The notes: generated by a model not told the origin, from the sequence alone. A stretch of DNA of 64,000 nt from Salinivirgaceae bacterium (GCA_017645945.1 JAGCNL010000005.1:27464-91463), one strand, 5' to 3'. Positions 54,260 to 63,337 are shown, numbered from the stretch's first letter. Program-made: numbers and translations.

Positions 54260-55816
54260 TTACAATACCAATTCCAAAACTTCCTTCGGACTTAATCCGT
54301 CGAGTGTGGCATCAATCTTACTGTGTTGCTCTGCGGCGGTAATCGCACCTTTGCTTTTCAGCCATTCGGCAAGTCTTTCTGCGTTTCTGATTGATTCAAG
54401 AGCGTCAGTATTATCTTTATCTGATATTACTCTCGCTTTTTCTATGTCGTCAACGAACTTCTCGTACAATGTTTTGCCATCTTTTATGATATTGAGTTCG
54501 CCTCCGTTACTGATTGCCCACGAAATAATCTCTTTCTTAAACTTCCATTCGGTTGGTGTGATGTCTTCCATACCGAAGAAATTGATATCCAAATGGCGCG
54601 TTATCAGTGAAGTAAAGGTGTCGCAGCCTTGTTCTTTCAGGTATTCCAATACTTGTTTAGTGGCTTCCCAACTCCGATTTTCAGAGTATTTTACCCACCA
54701 AAAAGCATCTTCAAGCAAATCACATCTGTCTTCGGGCGAGAGAGCGTCTAAAGCGCTCCTGACTTCGTCAATTGTTCCGTTTGGCAGAGTGTTCATTTTG
54801 GAATCATCGAAAAGGAACTCGCCCATATCGTCCCAAAAGAAATGAACTTGAAAAACTCGTACTTCGCCATCTGCAAGCGTTTCGTCAATATCAACAGCAA
54901 TGTCAAAATCTATGCACCCAGAAAAGCCTGTTTCCAAATCGTTGTTCTCGAAATGTTTAACAACATTGTATAAATCGTGCGGATTAATTTTTGTCCGACT
55001 GTTTGTGCTGATTTTCAGCAGAAACTCCCACGATGAATCGTAACAACCTAAAGTCTTGAATTTCTCGATGCAGGTGGTTAACGGCATTTCGCCACTTGCA
55101 GTGCACGTGCGGGCAGAATATATGTAGGTGTGTTTGTGTTCAAAATGCTCAATGGCGTTTTGCGGCATTTCAACCACCTTGCAGTCAGCAAATATTTCTC
55201 TGATGCTTTTATACGGTATTCGGCTTAACCGTACCCATTGGCCGTAGGCAAAGCAATCGCGGTTGCACGTTTTCTTCTCAATCGGTTCAATGCACAAAAG
55301 CACTTCGCGGTTCTGGTCTTCACCCAGATTGAACGGGCAAAGCGGCCATCGGTCTTCAGGGATTATGTCAACATCGGTGAGAATCTCATCGTGGTTGTGG
55401 TTGAAGTAGTGGAATTCCGACCCCTTTCTCACATACACAACATCGCAGTCCGCACCCCAATCAATGATTTCGTCATAAACAGCGGGAAGAAAGATGCTCC
55501 CATCGCTGTTTTTCAGACCTATCATACCATTTTCATAGAAGAGATAATCATCGTCGCAGTCACTGCGGTCTGATGAGCCCCCATTCTTGTAGAAGAACGT
55601 ATGCCGACCTTCGTAATGCGCATAAATAAAGTCTGCGCAGAATTCAATCTGGTCATATTTCGGTTCCAATACAATCTCGTCCGTTGCCAATTTGAGTCCC
55701 CACAACCCACTCTCCTGGAATTTCTCTGCCGAATGGGCACGTTGCCAGAAAGGTTTCTCTTTTTTTCCCTTTCGTTTTTTGCCACCATTTGTTTGTTCAA
55801 TTGTGATACTTAACAT
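54260..55816 (-). CDS. WG-repeat protein of unknown function
   Basis: Cytoplasmic protein of 518 residues from MLSITIEQ. A Lys-rich N-terminal patch (KKRKGKKEK) is followed by two WG-type repeats (GLWGLKLATDEIVLEPKYDQI; GMIGLKNSDGSIFLPAVYDEI), a central domain of unknown type and a helical C-terminal region with weak ankyrin-like segments (ISWAISNGGELNII; AERLAEWLKSKGAITAAEQ). An alternative start at 55861 overlaps the stop of the AAA+ ATPase gene by 8 bp; either way the two are co-transcribed and probably coupled. Function unknown; WG proteins often bind other proteins. Confidence 0.72.
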   Translation of the reverse strand: MLSITIEQTNGGKKRKGKKEKPFWQRAHSAEKFQESGLWGLKLATDEIVLEPKYDQIEFCADFIYAHYEGRHTFFYKNGGSSDRSDCDDDYLFYENGMIGLKNSDGSIFLPAVYDEIIDWGADCDVVYVRKGSEFHYFNHNHDEILTDVDIIPEDRWPLCPFNLGEDQNREVLLCIEPIEKKTCNRDCFAYGQWVRLSRIPYKSIREIFADCKVVEMPQNAIEHFEHKHTYIYSARTCTASGEMPLTTCIEKFKTLGCYDSSWEFLLKISTNSRTKINPHDLYNVVKHFENNDLETGFSGCIDFDIAVDIDETLADGEVRVFQVHFFWDDMGEFLFDDSKMNTLPNGTIDEVRSALDALSPEDRCDLLEDAFWWVKYSENRSWEATKQVLEYLKEQGCDTFTSLITRHLDINFFGMEDITPTEWKFKKEIISWAISNGGELNIIKDGKTLYEKFVDDIEKARVISDKDNTDALESIRNAERLAEWLKSKGAITAAEQHSKIDATLDGLSPKEVLELVL

Positions 55817-55853
55817 AGCAGTAAAGTTTAAAATTGAAAATCGGATTGAAAAC

Positions 55854-57026
55854 TCACGCATACAACTTCAGTCCACCTCTGTAGAGAGAAGGAGCGTCGT
55901 TGTATGATGTGACACAGCACAGTTCTTCCTTGTCGTTCCACGAGTTTCGAATGGTGAAGAATCCGTTCTGGTCGGGTTCTTCCATCACAATGCCAATGCG
56001 CGTGTCCTGTTCTTTCATCAGAGATGGGAACTTCGACGCAATCTGTGTCGTGTAGCAGTCGGCATCAAAAACATTGTCGATTTGAGCGCGATTATTGCTG
56101 CGTTCACCGTCAGTGTCAACCCACGGCTGTTTAAGCCATTGCCCAACAGTCTCTCCATTGGACAGATGCTCCATAATGAACATTTTAAGTTCATTGAATC
56201 GACTTTTCGGCACATCATCAAAGCGCACAACGTCAATCTTGTAACTTGCTTTCGGAACGTTCAGAAGGCTGTTCTCGCTGATTTCTCCGTGAATATTCAC
56301 CTCATCGACAATTGATTTCAGAATATCGATTGTCGAAATTTCCAGTCCGTCAACAACATTCATAATCTGGTCTGCCTTATTTTGGTCGAACAGATTGTCC
56401 TTGATATAATCGGCCACGGCTTTTGCAGTCAGATTGCCAAATTGCTTTATGTAGCGAATTCGTCCGGGACGTCCGAGCAGATTCTCGTCAATGCACAACT
56501 TATTTGTTGTTAGGATGTATAGTTTGCGTGTCTCATTATAAACACCGTCTATCATTTTCAGAAGCACGTCGCTGTCCTCGCGGAATGTTTTCTCGGCCTC
56601 GTCAATCAGCACTACGCACTCAAAGCAAAGCGACTGGATAAAATTGAGCAACCCATCGTATGCCGCATTGACCACAATAACTGGAATATTAATTCTGTTG
56701 CTTAAAATCTTTGAAGCGATAGTTTTTCCTGTGCCTTTCAATCCATTTAGAATTACGCCCAGGTTCTTGTTGCCTTTGACAAAAACATCTGAATTCCAAG
56801 TGGTTTCAATCTTCTGCATTATGTCTTCTGCACCAAGGTCGTAAATCTTAAAATTGAATGTGAACTTGTCTGCCATCTTGCGCAAGCCCAGACGGGAACC
56901 ACCCATACTTTTTTCCTCGTATACCTGGAACACACCTGAACCAGGCACGAGATGCAGTGTCGTGTCGCCAGGAATCGGATAGAATACGCCAGTCTCCTTA
57001 ACCCATTTTTGTTTTACTACTTCCAT
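55854..57026 (-). CDS. AAA+ ATPase of the RtcB-associated cluster
   Basis: 390-residue ATPase. Walker A GLKGTGKT (95-102), Walker B CVVLIDEAEKTF (D142, E143), sensor ILTTNK (N175) and the arginine-finger segment GRPGRIRY are intact, so it should hydrolyse ATP. A 90-residue N-terminal region and a 100-residue C-terminal domain (from about 290) are not recognised. First gene of a two-gene unit with the WG-repeat protein. Its promoter region has the shared operator and is similar to that of the second AAA+ gene over about 130 bp. Substrate unknown. Confidence 0.83.
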   Translation of the reverse strand: MEVVKQKWVKETGVFYPIPGDTTLHLVPGSGVFQVYEEKSMGGSRLGLRKMADKFTFNFKIYDLGAEDIMQKIETTWNSDVFVKGNKNLGVILNGLKGTGKTIASKILSNRINIPVIVVNAAYDGLLNFIQSLCFECVVLIDEAEKTFREDSDVLLKMIDGVYNETRKLYILTTNKLCIDENLLGRPGRIRYIKQFGNLTAKAVADYIKDNLFDQNKADQIMNVVDGLEISTIDILKSIVDEVNIHGEISENSLLNVPKASYKIDVVRFDDVPKSRFNELKMFIMEHLSNGETVGQWLKQPWVDTDGERSNNRAQIDNVFDADCYTTQIASKFPSLMKEQDTRIGIVMEEPDQNGFFTIRNSWNDKEELCCVTSYNDAPSLYRGGLKLYA

Positions 57027-57030
57027 CTTG

Positions 57031-57164
57031 TTTCGTTTTTTGCAGTTACACTTTTAATGATGGTATATAATTCAGAGTGCATAATGTCTTCGTTTTGTCC
57101 GAAAAGCGCTGCAAAGGAAAACTCCCACTATGCAGCCTTTTTGCGTAACTGAAATTATTTTCAG
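57031..57164 (-). promoter_or_regulatory. Promoter and leader of the AAA+/WG operon, copy of a shared module
   Basis: In minus-strand order: hairpin CTGAAA/TTTCAG (57149-57164), operator TATGCA/TGCGTA (57129-57134, 57142-57147), -7 box TTCCTTTG (57119-57112) inside the conserved block 57106-57121 (GCGCTGCAAAGGAAAA), block 57071-57081 (TTCAGAGTGCA) and leader block 57031-57051 (TTTCG, T6, GCAGTTACAC) next to the start codon. Every block recurs in the same order at 60216-60351. Confidence 0.8.
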
Positions 57165-57201
57165 TTTTTTTTCAAAAAAATCTGCATTTCCCTTCCAAAA
57201 T

Positions 57202-58449
57202 CTACGATTCCTTCTTCCTCCACGGCAGTTCGCCGCTGGCTTTGAAGTTGTAAATGGGCTTGATAATATCCACAACGTCGGCAGTGTCGCGGATTAGTTC
57301 CATTATCTCGTCCATCGGCTTGTAAACCATTGGCGATTCGTCGATAGTGTCATCGCAGACCGACGTGGTGAAAATGCCGTCCATACTCTGGCGGAAAGCG
57401 TCGAGCGAGATACTCTCGAAGGCCTGCGCTCGCGACATCAGCCGTCCCGCGCCGTGCGGTGCCGAACAGTTCCAATCCTTGTTTCCGCGGCCAACGCAAA
57501 TCAGACTGCCGTCGCGCATATTCATTGGAATAATCACTTGTTCGCCCTCCATCGCCGATATGGCACCCTTGCGAATCATTCGGTGGCGCGTGTCGACGTA
57601 GTTGTGAAGCGTCTCGAACCACTCGAAATCGTTGAGCGACTTGCCTTTGAAGTATTTCGACACAATAGTGTCGGCAATGGTCAGGCGGTTCAGGTGCGCA
57701 AATTCGGTGCAAATGTCCACATCGTTCAGATAATCTGACATAAAACGCCCGTACAGATAGCACTGCTCGTCGGGGAATGGGCATTCAACCGTCTCGCACT
57801 TCAGTCCGCGCAGAGCCCGCTGAATCTCGTCGCGGCGACCCTGACGCTTGTACTCGCGGATAATGCGCTCGCGCTCCTCGTAGAGTTGCTCCTTGCCGTG
57901 GCAAAGGTCGACGGCAATCTGCTGATAGTAATCACACACCTGCTTTCCGAGGTTTCGCGAGCCCGTGTGGATAACCAGATAAATGTCGCCAGCGGTGCTG
58001 CGGTCGAGTTCAATGAAGTGGTTTCCGCCGCCCAGCGTGCCAATGCTGCGCTCAATGCGCCGAGAGTCCTTAAGCCCGCGGTAGCACTTGAGTTGCTCGA
58101 GTTTCGGGAAACGCACCTCGCGCCCATCGTGAACCGCCATCCCAGACGGGATTTTGAGTCGCACAAGGTTGTCGAAGGCTTGCAAGTCGATTTCGGCCTG
58201 CCCCAGATTGACGCAGAGCATTCCACACGAAATGTCAACTCCCACTGTGTTGGGGATAATCTTGTCGGAATAGGTTGACGTAAAGCCGATTACGCTGCCT
58301 TTGCCTGCGTGGGTGTCGGGCATAATGCGGATAGTCTCGTCAGCGTATGCGGGATTGTCTATCAGCGATTTAAGTTGCTCCACGCAAGTCTCCTCAATGG
58401 TTTTTGCGTAGATTATTGTTCGGTTTCCGTTTTTATTCGTAAGTTCCAT
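57202..58449 (-). CDS. rtcB: RtcB-family RNA ligase
   Basis: RNA ligase joining 2',3'-cyclic-phosphate or 3'-phosphate ends to 5'-OH ends with GTP and Mn2+; 415 residues from MELTNKNGNR. Conserved features: MPDTHAGKGSVIGFT (H47), VGVDISCGM (metal ligands D72 and C75), GTLGGGNHFIEL, HTGSRNLGKQV, and SAPHGAGRLMSR, whose H332 is the expected guanylylation residue. No RtcA or archease gene is visible. It follows the second AAA+ gene by 42 bp and so is probably expressed from that gene's operator-bearing promoter. The setting suggests repair of cleaved tRNA or rRNA, or healing after a ribotoxin, rather than housekeeping. Confidence 0.95.
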   Translation of the reverse strand: MELTNKNGNRTIIYAKTIEETCVEQLKSLIDNPAYADETIRIMPDTHAGKGSVIGFTSTYSDKIIPNTVGVDISCGMLCVNLGQAEIDLQAFDNLVRLKIPSGMAVHDGREVRFPKLEQLKCYRGLKDSRRIERSIGTLGGGNHFIELDRSTAGDIYLVIHTGSRNLGKQVCDYYQQIAVDLCHGKEQLYEERERIIREYKRQGRRDEIQRALRGLKCETVECPFPDEQCYLYGRFMSDYLNDVDICTEFAHLNRLTIADTIVSKYFKGKSLNDFEWFETLHNYVDTRHRMIRKGAISAMEGEQVIIPMNMRDGSLICVGRGNKDWNCSAPHGAGRLMSRAQAFESISLDAFRQSMDGIFTTSVCDDTIDESPMVYKPMDEIMELIRDTADVVDIIKPIYNFKASGELPWRKKES

Positions 58450-58491
58450 AATTAATTGAATAACTGATTGATAAAATAATAACAAACAGCG

Positions 58492-60159
58492 TCAGTTTCC
58501 AAATCCAATCGCTCTTTTCTCGCTCTTTTCGAGCCGCTCGCTGTCGCAGTGGCGGATGAGCGTGGCAAGAGCAGCCGCCTGGTCGCTGTGCAAAATGGTG
58601 TCGATGGTGTAGTGCCGCGCAATGTTCTCAATCTGACCACCGCTGAAGTTGTACTTTTCCGCCAGAACGCTAATGTCGTCAGCCGAAAGTTCGGGCAGCA
58701 TTGTGTGCCAGATATGCTCGCGTGCCTCTGTTGTCGGTTTGCTGAACTTCACCTTGTAAAGGAAACGGCGCTCGAAGGCCTTGTCGAGATTCTGTGCCAG
58801 ATTGGTTGTGGCAATCAGAATGCCCTTCAGCGTCTCCATCTCCTGAAGGATGATGTTCTGAATCGAGTTCTCCATCTTGTCAACGGCGCGCTCGGTGTTC
58901 TCCATCCGTTTACCGATAATGGCATCGGCCTCGTTGAAGAGCAGAATTGGCGTAACTTTTTGTTTATCAACTAATGTGCGATAGGTGTCGAACACATTTT
59001 TGATGTTCTTCTCACTGTCGCCAACCCACTTGCTTTTTATTTGCGAGATGTTGACCTGCATAATGTCGCGTCCCGTTTGGCGGGCAAGTTGAAGCACCGA
59101 CTCTGTCTTGCCTGTTCCTGGCGCACCGTAGAACAAGCAGGTGAATCCGCAGCGGTATCCTTTGTCTTTCATTCGGTTGCAGATGTCGGCATAATGCTTC
59201 TCATCAAGCAATCTCCCTAAATCAGCAATCTGTTCTTCAACGACCTTGTCGAAATAGAGTTTCTTGGGCGCGATAGTCTCGCAGCGTACAAGGTTTTGGC
59301 GGCTTGCATCGGGTCTGACTAAAACATTTTCCATCTCACTGAAAAGCAGGCGTTTGGCTTCATCAGTTATACGAAACGACGTGGAGTCGGCAAGTCCGTC
59401 ATTGTTGTTGTACTCAATTATTTTCTTCTCTATCAATTCGTGCGAGCCACTGTTGAGTCGGCTTTTGACACGGTTCCAACTGTGGCGAGTGTCGCGGAAG
59501 AGATAATCAATGTCATCGTACCCGACGTGGTTGTCATTGTTGTCAACAAAAAGATGGGCGAAAAGTAGTAGCAGAGCCTCATCCTCCTCATCCAAGCCAT
59601 AACTCCTGACTTGCTGTACGAAAGCCAGTTGCTTGTTCTCGTCCATAAGCGACTGCAACCTCTTGATGGTCAATTCGCTGGTCATCTCGTGCTCCTCTCG
59701 GATGCTGAAAATGTCGTCCAAGACACCGAAAAACTCATCGCAACTGATGTTGGCGTTTTTGTAGCCCTCAAACTTTTCATTGCGGGTGAAAGCCTCAATC
59801 ACATACCACGGCACACGGTAATTTCCGCATCCACGTTCGCGCACCATATCGCGGCTTACAAGTTCTTTTATGTCTTTGACATACTTCAATATACGCGTTG
59901 TACTGCATCCCGATTGTTTTGCAAGGTCGCGCAATGATATTTCCCTGTCGTCGCTATTGTCAATGAACATTGCCATCATCACCACCTGTTCGCGAGTGAG
60001 TTCAAGTTTGTCGGCCAGGTACTTGATTGGCTTTGCGGCCTTACGGAAGAATTCTAGTTCTAATTTCGAGTCGTGCGACAATTCCACAATCTGCTCAACG
60101 GCTGCGAGCAGCGTCATCTCCTGTTTTGTTGTTTTCTTAGTCTTCATAGTATGCTCCAT
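58492..60159 (-). CDS. AAA+ ATPase with N-terminal helix-turn-helix region, RtcB partner
   Basis: 555-residue protein. The N-terminal 330 residues are helical with a winged-helix-like part (ISLRDLAKQSGCSTTRILKYVKDI). The AAA+ domain has Walker A GAPGTGKT (345-352) and TTNLAQNLDKAFERRFLYKVKF (sensor and Arg finger). Walker B reads ILLFNEADAI, with Asn409 in place of the usual Asp but the catalytic Glu410 kept. AAA+ domains of this type resemble 26S/FtsH-like or Vps4-like remodellers. Start M1 or M5 (60147) are both possible. It has its own promoter module and is followed by rtcB 42 bp downstream. A remodeller that feeds RNA or a ribonucleoprotein to RtcB is a plausible guess. Confidence 0.85.
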   Translation of the reverse strand: MEHTMKTKKTTKQEMTLLAAVEQIVELSHDSKLELEFFRKAAKPIKYLADKLELTREQVVMMAMFIDNSDDREISLRDLAKQSGCSTTRILKYVKDIKELVSRDMVRERGCGNYRVPWYVIEAFTRNEKFEGYKNANISCDEFFGVLDDIFSIREEHEMTSELTIKRLQSLMDENKQLAFVQQVRSYGLDEEDEALLLLFAHLFVDNNDNHVGYDDIDYLFRDTRHSWNRVKSRLNSGSHELIEKKIIEYNNNDGLADSTSFRITDEAKRLLFSEMENVLVRPDASRQNLVRCETIAPKKLYFDKVVEEQIADLGRLLDEKHYADICNRMKDKGYRCGFTCLFYGAPGTGKTESVLQLARQTGRDIMQVNISQIKSKWVGDSEKNIKNVFDTYRTLVDKQKVTPILLFNEADAIIGKRMENTERAVDKMENSIQNIILQEMETLKGILIATTNLAQNLDKAFERRFLYKVKFSKPTTEAREHIWHTMLPELSADDISVLAEKYNFSGGQIENIARHYTIDTILHSDQAAALATLIRHCDSERLEKSEKRAIGFGN

Positions 60160-60215
60160 TTTTTCTGTTTTCGCTGCAAAAGAAACCGCAAGGTGCGCGA
60201 AATTGCCGCGTAGGT

Positions 60216-60351
60216 TTTCGTTTTTTTGCAGTTACACATTTTTTTCGGTACGCAATATTTCAGAGTGCAACCCAATCGGATTTCACCGAATGGCGCTGCA
60301 AAGGAAAAGGCGTGCTACGCAGTCTTTCTGCGTAACTGAAAAAAATTTCAG
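60216..60351 (-). promoter_or_regulatory. Promoter and leader of the AAA+/rtcB operon, second copy of the shared module
   Basis: In minus-strand order: CTGAAA/TTTCAG (60336-60351), operator TACGCAG/CTGCGTA (60316-60322, 60328-60334; perfect 7-bp arms, 5-nt centre), -7 box TTCCTTTG (60306-60299) within block 60293-60308, block 60259-60269 and leader block 60216-60237. Spacing of operator to -7 box is 8 bp, as at 57112. Confidence 0.8.
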
Positions 60352-60395
60352 ATTTTTTCGTGTTTTTTGCACAAATTGCACTAAAACACTGATTT

Positions 60396-60908
60396 TTAAA
60401 CCGATTGTTTCTCAGCCACAGCCACCATTCCTTCCGCCTCGCAGCGCAGCCGAATCCATTTGCGGAACCATTCGGGCTCGTTGTCGATATTATCGAGTAG
60501 CGGGCGCAGGCGACGTTTGCCAATACGACCGTCGAGCAGGGCGAGCAGACGAATGAAATAGTTGTCGTTGGTCAGGCTTTCGTCGGCAGAAAGAACGTTC
60601 AAGTAATAATGAATGTAGTACGGCGCGTCGAGTCCCCATATATTCCCCACAAAACCAGTTTCCCGAATTACATCTTCTTCGGTTTTTCCATTGTGGTCTT
60701 TAAGCAAATAAAATTGCGGATTGGTGCAGAGCCACGCTTCGCCGTCAACGATAATTGACAACACGTGCATTTCTGAACTCCGCCACCGCCAATTTTGCTT
60801 TGTACATCTGCACTGATTGGTTCTATATACATCGTAGTGGTAATCGACACGGCCTTTCAAACTATCAGCAAGTCTGCTTTTCAATATTTGTCTTGTTTTG
60901 CTCCACAT
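60396..60908 (-). CDS. Hypothetical protein (resembles the SF0329 type)
   Basis: Cytoplasmic protein of 170 residues with no signal or membrane segment. The N-terminus MWSKTRQILKSRLADSLKGR and the following VDYHYDVYRTNQ recall a family annotated as SF0329, known only from genome projects; this is from memory and not certain. A Trp/Arg-rich central segment (CTKQNWRWRSSEMHVLSIIVDGE) is notable. Last gene of a run of four unknown genes with 41-49 bp gaps, just upstream of the AAA+/rtcB promoter. Function unknown. Confidence 0.7.
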   Translation of the reverse strand: MWSKTRQILKSRLADSLKGRVDYHYDVYRTNQCRCTKQNWRWRSSEMHVLSIIVDGEAWLCTNPQFYLLKDHNGKTEEDVIRETGFVGNIWGLDAPYYIHYYLNVLSADESLTNDNYFIRLLALLDGRIGKRRLRPLLDNIDNEPEWFRKWIRLRCEAEGMVAVAEKQSV

Positions 60909-60952
60909 AGTATTAGTGATTTATTGATTTTCGATTTTATATGCGTTTGTTA

Positions 60953-62644
60953 TCACTTTAGCGCTTCATAATCTGGCATCGGCAAATCGGGCGGCAATAG
61001 GTCGGCGCCGTTCTCGCGGTTGAAACTTGTGATTAGTTGTTGCCATAGCGTAATAGGGTCACCGTCAGGGCTATACATTCTATCACCATCGGGTTGGCGC
61101 AAGGCGGTTACAAGCCTGCGTTGCTCATCGGGATTGAGCCGCCATTGGTATTTGTCGGCGCTGCCATCGGCGTAATGCGGACTGTCGAAGCGGATACGCG
61201 CCCAACGGGTGTTCGGTTCGGCATAGTTCATCAGTTTGAAATAGGGTTTTTCGGCCGTTTTTTCGGGCATTTCCGTCACTAGCAACCGCAAACGCTCATT
61301 GTTGAACCAACGGACGGTGGCATACTCGTGAATCCACCAATCGAATTCTGAGTCGCCATCGGGCAAAGGCCAAAGGTCGTCATAATCAGGCACAATCACA
61401 TTTCTCGAAGCATCGTACACCGCTAGCATTTTTGCCGACGGGTTCACCTCGTTCCAAAGGCTGTAGGCCAACTCGTAGTTGTTGGCAAACGAACCATCCA
61501 TCGGTAATAAACCACTGTATTTATCAAATGAGACATACCGCTCGCGATTGGTAATGAACTGTCCTCGGTCAGGTTTGGCAAGCATAAACCGCGCGAACTC
61601 GCGGCGCACGGTATGCTCCATTATGCACGGTGTGTGCGGCTTCAGGTATTGGTTGGTCCGCAGGTCGATAGCGTACTCCTGATACTGCCCCATAGTGTTA
61701 TAGTCGCGGACGTGCAGGTGCGGCGTCTGTTCCTCATCATCGATTCGGATAAAAGCCTGATACCGACCGTGATAGAATCGTCCAATGCTGGCCTCACGGT
61801 ATGCCTTATGGCCGTCGGGACGAGTTGGAAGTTGCTCATAGTCAGGAATCTTGACTTGCCCGTCGCCAAAATCCTTCTTTATATTATCGAAATTGTTCTG
61901 GCTGTTCCACATATCGACGGCAAACTCGTAGTACGTCATTTTGATAGAACCGAAAACCTTTTCCGACTGCAAAAAACTGATAAACAACTGTTTCTCGCGC
62001 TCCGTGAATTGGCAGTTACTGTGAGAATCAACGTATTGCGGATTCAGCAAATAGACGGCTGTCAGGAACTCGCGCCCCAAAGTGTGGCGGTCGCGGACGT
62101 GAATGTGCGGGTGCGAAAAGGTGTCGTCGGTGCCAACGTAAACCTCAAGTTTGCGGTCGTCGAAAGAGCCCAAACGAGCCATATCAAAGGTGTCGTCCTC
62201 GTGCGGGTCGAGCGGCAGAATGTTCTCATAATCAGGAATTTTCAGGCGACCATTGGCGTGTCGCTCCAAATCAGCCTTTGCATTGGGATTCAGGCTATTC
62301 CAAAGGCTGACGGCCAACTCGTAGTTGGTGCGGAACGGGCTGTCCTGCGGGCGCGCTCGCATAAACTGCGCAAACAGACGCTTCTTTTTTGTCGAAAAGA
62401 GTATCTCCCCGCGGCAGTGCAAGTAATAGTGGCACTCGCAGAGTTTGACGGCCGTTGCAAACTCCCAATCGCCATCATCGCTCAATCCGCTGATATGTAT
62501 GTGCGGCACCTGTTCCTCATCGTTGGCGCAAATGTAGGCCTCGAGCCGCCCGTCGCAGAAAATGCCCACTCGCGCGGTTTTCTTTTCCGTGGTGACTCTA
62601 TATTGGCTTAAATCGTTGGATTTGTTTGCGTTATTGCGTTTCAT
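60953..62644 (-). CDS. Protein with four tandem copies of an unknown ~130-residue domain
   Basis: 563 residues, no signal peptide. Four repeats each run from a G-x-F-x-x-x-R-x-E-A/V-Y-type strand to a [IVM]PDY[ED] ending (residues 136-140, 266-270, near 420, and the C-terminus). The first three have a P-H-[IL]-H motif (47-50, 179-182, 308-311) following acidic DEEQ or DDTF residues; repeat 4 has lost it (PYFKL). Each repeat also has a [LM]WN[SE]xN segment (115, 246, near 395). The paired His recalls the PPHxH motif of DUF4160 and could bind metal or act as an HxH catalytic site, but no family is established. Part of the unknown four-gene run. Confidence 0.75.
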   Translation of the reverse strand: MKRNNANKSNDLSQYRVTTEKKTARVGIFCDGRLEAYICANDEEQVPHIHISGLSDDGDWEFATAVKLCECHYYLHCRGEILFSTKKKRLFAQFMRARPQDSPFRTNYELAVSLWNSLNPNAKADLERHANGRLKIPDYENILPLDPHEDDTFDMARLGSFDDRKLEVYVGTDDTFSHPHIHVRDRHTLGREFLTAVYLLNPQYVDSHSNCQFTEREKQLFISFLQSEKVFGSIKMTYYEFAVDMWNSQNNFDNIKKDFGDGQVKIPDYEQLPTRPDGHKAYREASIGRFYHGRYQAFIRIDDEEQTPHLHVRDYNTMGQYQEYAIDLRTNQYLKPHTPCIMEHTVRREFARFMLAKPDRGQFITNRERYVSFDKYSGLLPMDGSFANNYELAYSLWNEVNPSAKMLAVYDASRNVIVPDYDDLWPLPDGDSEFDWWIHEYATVRWFNNERLRLLVTEMPEKTAEKPYFKLMNYAEPNTRWARIRFDSPHYADGSADKYQWRLNPDEQRRLVTALRQPDGDRMYSPDGDPITLWQQLITSFNRENGADLLPPDLPMPDYEALK

Positions 62645-62693
62645 AGTTGTAGGGTTAGAAATAATTGGTAACTATATAAATTCAATTCCAAAC

Positions 62694-63296
62694 CTAAATT
62701 TCAAAACATTCAAGTTTTGGCAGTTCCAACATTAACTCCGCAAAGTCTATGCAGTTTTCTACTTGTGGATTAGGCTTTTTGCGCTGATATTCTTCAAGTT
62801 CAGTTTTGGCAGCCACCAAATAGTCATACATATTAGTAGTTAAACAATCCAACATATCATATTGATAAGCATCTATCAATACAATAACAATATCTAAATC
62901 TTGGGTAATATCGGCGGGGTAGTCATAGGGATACGACGAATCCTTAACGATATTTAGAATCTTATTATTCATAGCCGTCTTAAATTGAGTGTATTCATCC
63001 TCATACCAATTAACTGTCTGATTATAAAACTCTTTATTAGTAAATCCAAAAATCATTTTCCTACATATACCTCGATATTCTAAACAACGAGTATAATGAA
63101 CGCCATCGTTATCCAAAACAACTTGTTGTTTCAATAAATATTCAGCATATATGTTTGGAATGGGATTGGCTTTAAATTTAGCCATTAAATGTTCTATTAT
63201 ATCACTTGCCTCAACCCAATAGCAAACACCACCTTCATCGTTGGCATCTTTGCCTAAAATGGCATACAATGCTTCTTTGACGTTTTGTAAATTCAT
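62694..63296 (-). CDS. Hypothetical protein
   Basis: 200 residues from MNLQNVKEALYAIL, predicted soluble and helical, rich in Tyr, Asn and Asp (WVEASDIIEHLMAKFKANP, NWYEDEYTQFKTAMNN, LIDAYQYDMLDCL). No family recognised. Base composition is more A/T-rich than the adjoining genes. It lies between two unknown genes on the same strand with 41- and 49-bp gaps, so it is probably in the same operon. Immunity-like or adaptor roles are possible but unsupported. Confidence 0.65.
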   Translation of the reverse strand: MNLQNVKEALYAILGKDANDEGGVCYWVEASDIIEHLMAKFKANPIPNIYAEYLLKQQVVLDNDGVHYTRCLEYRGICRKMIFGFTNKEFYNQTVNWYEDEYTQFKTAMNNKILNIVKDSSYPYDYPADITQDLDIVIVLIDAYQYDMLDCLTTNMYDYLVAAKTELEEYQRKKPNPQVENCIDFAELMLELPKLECFEI

Positions 63297-63337
63297 AACT
63301 TTAAGTTTTAAATCACTATACACTTAATAATTTAGTT

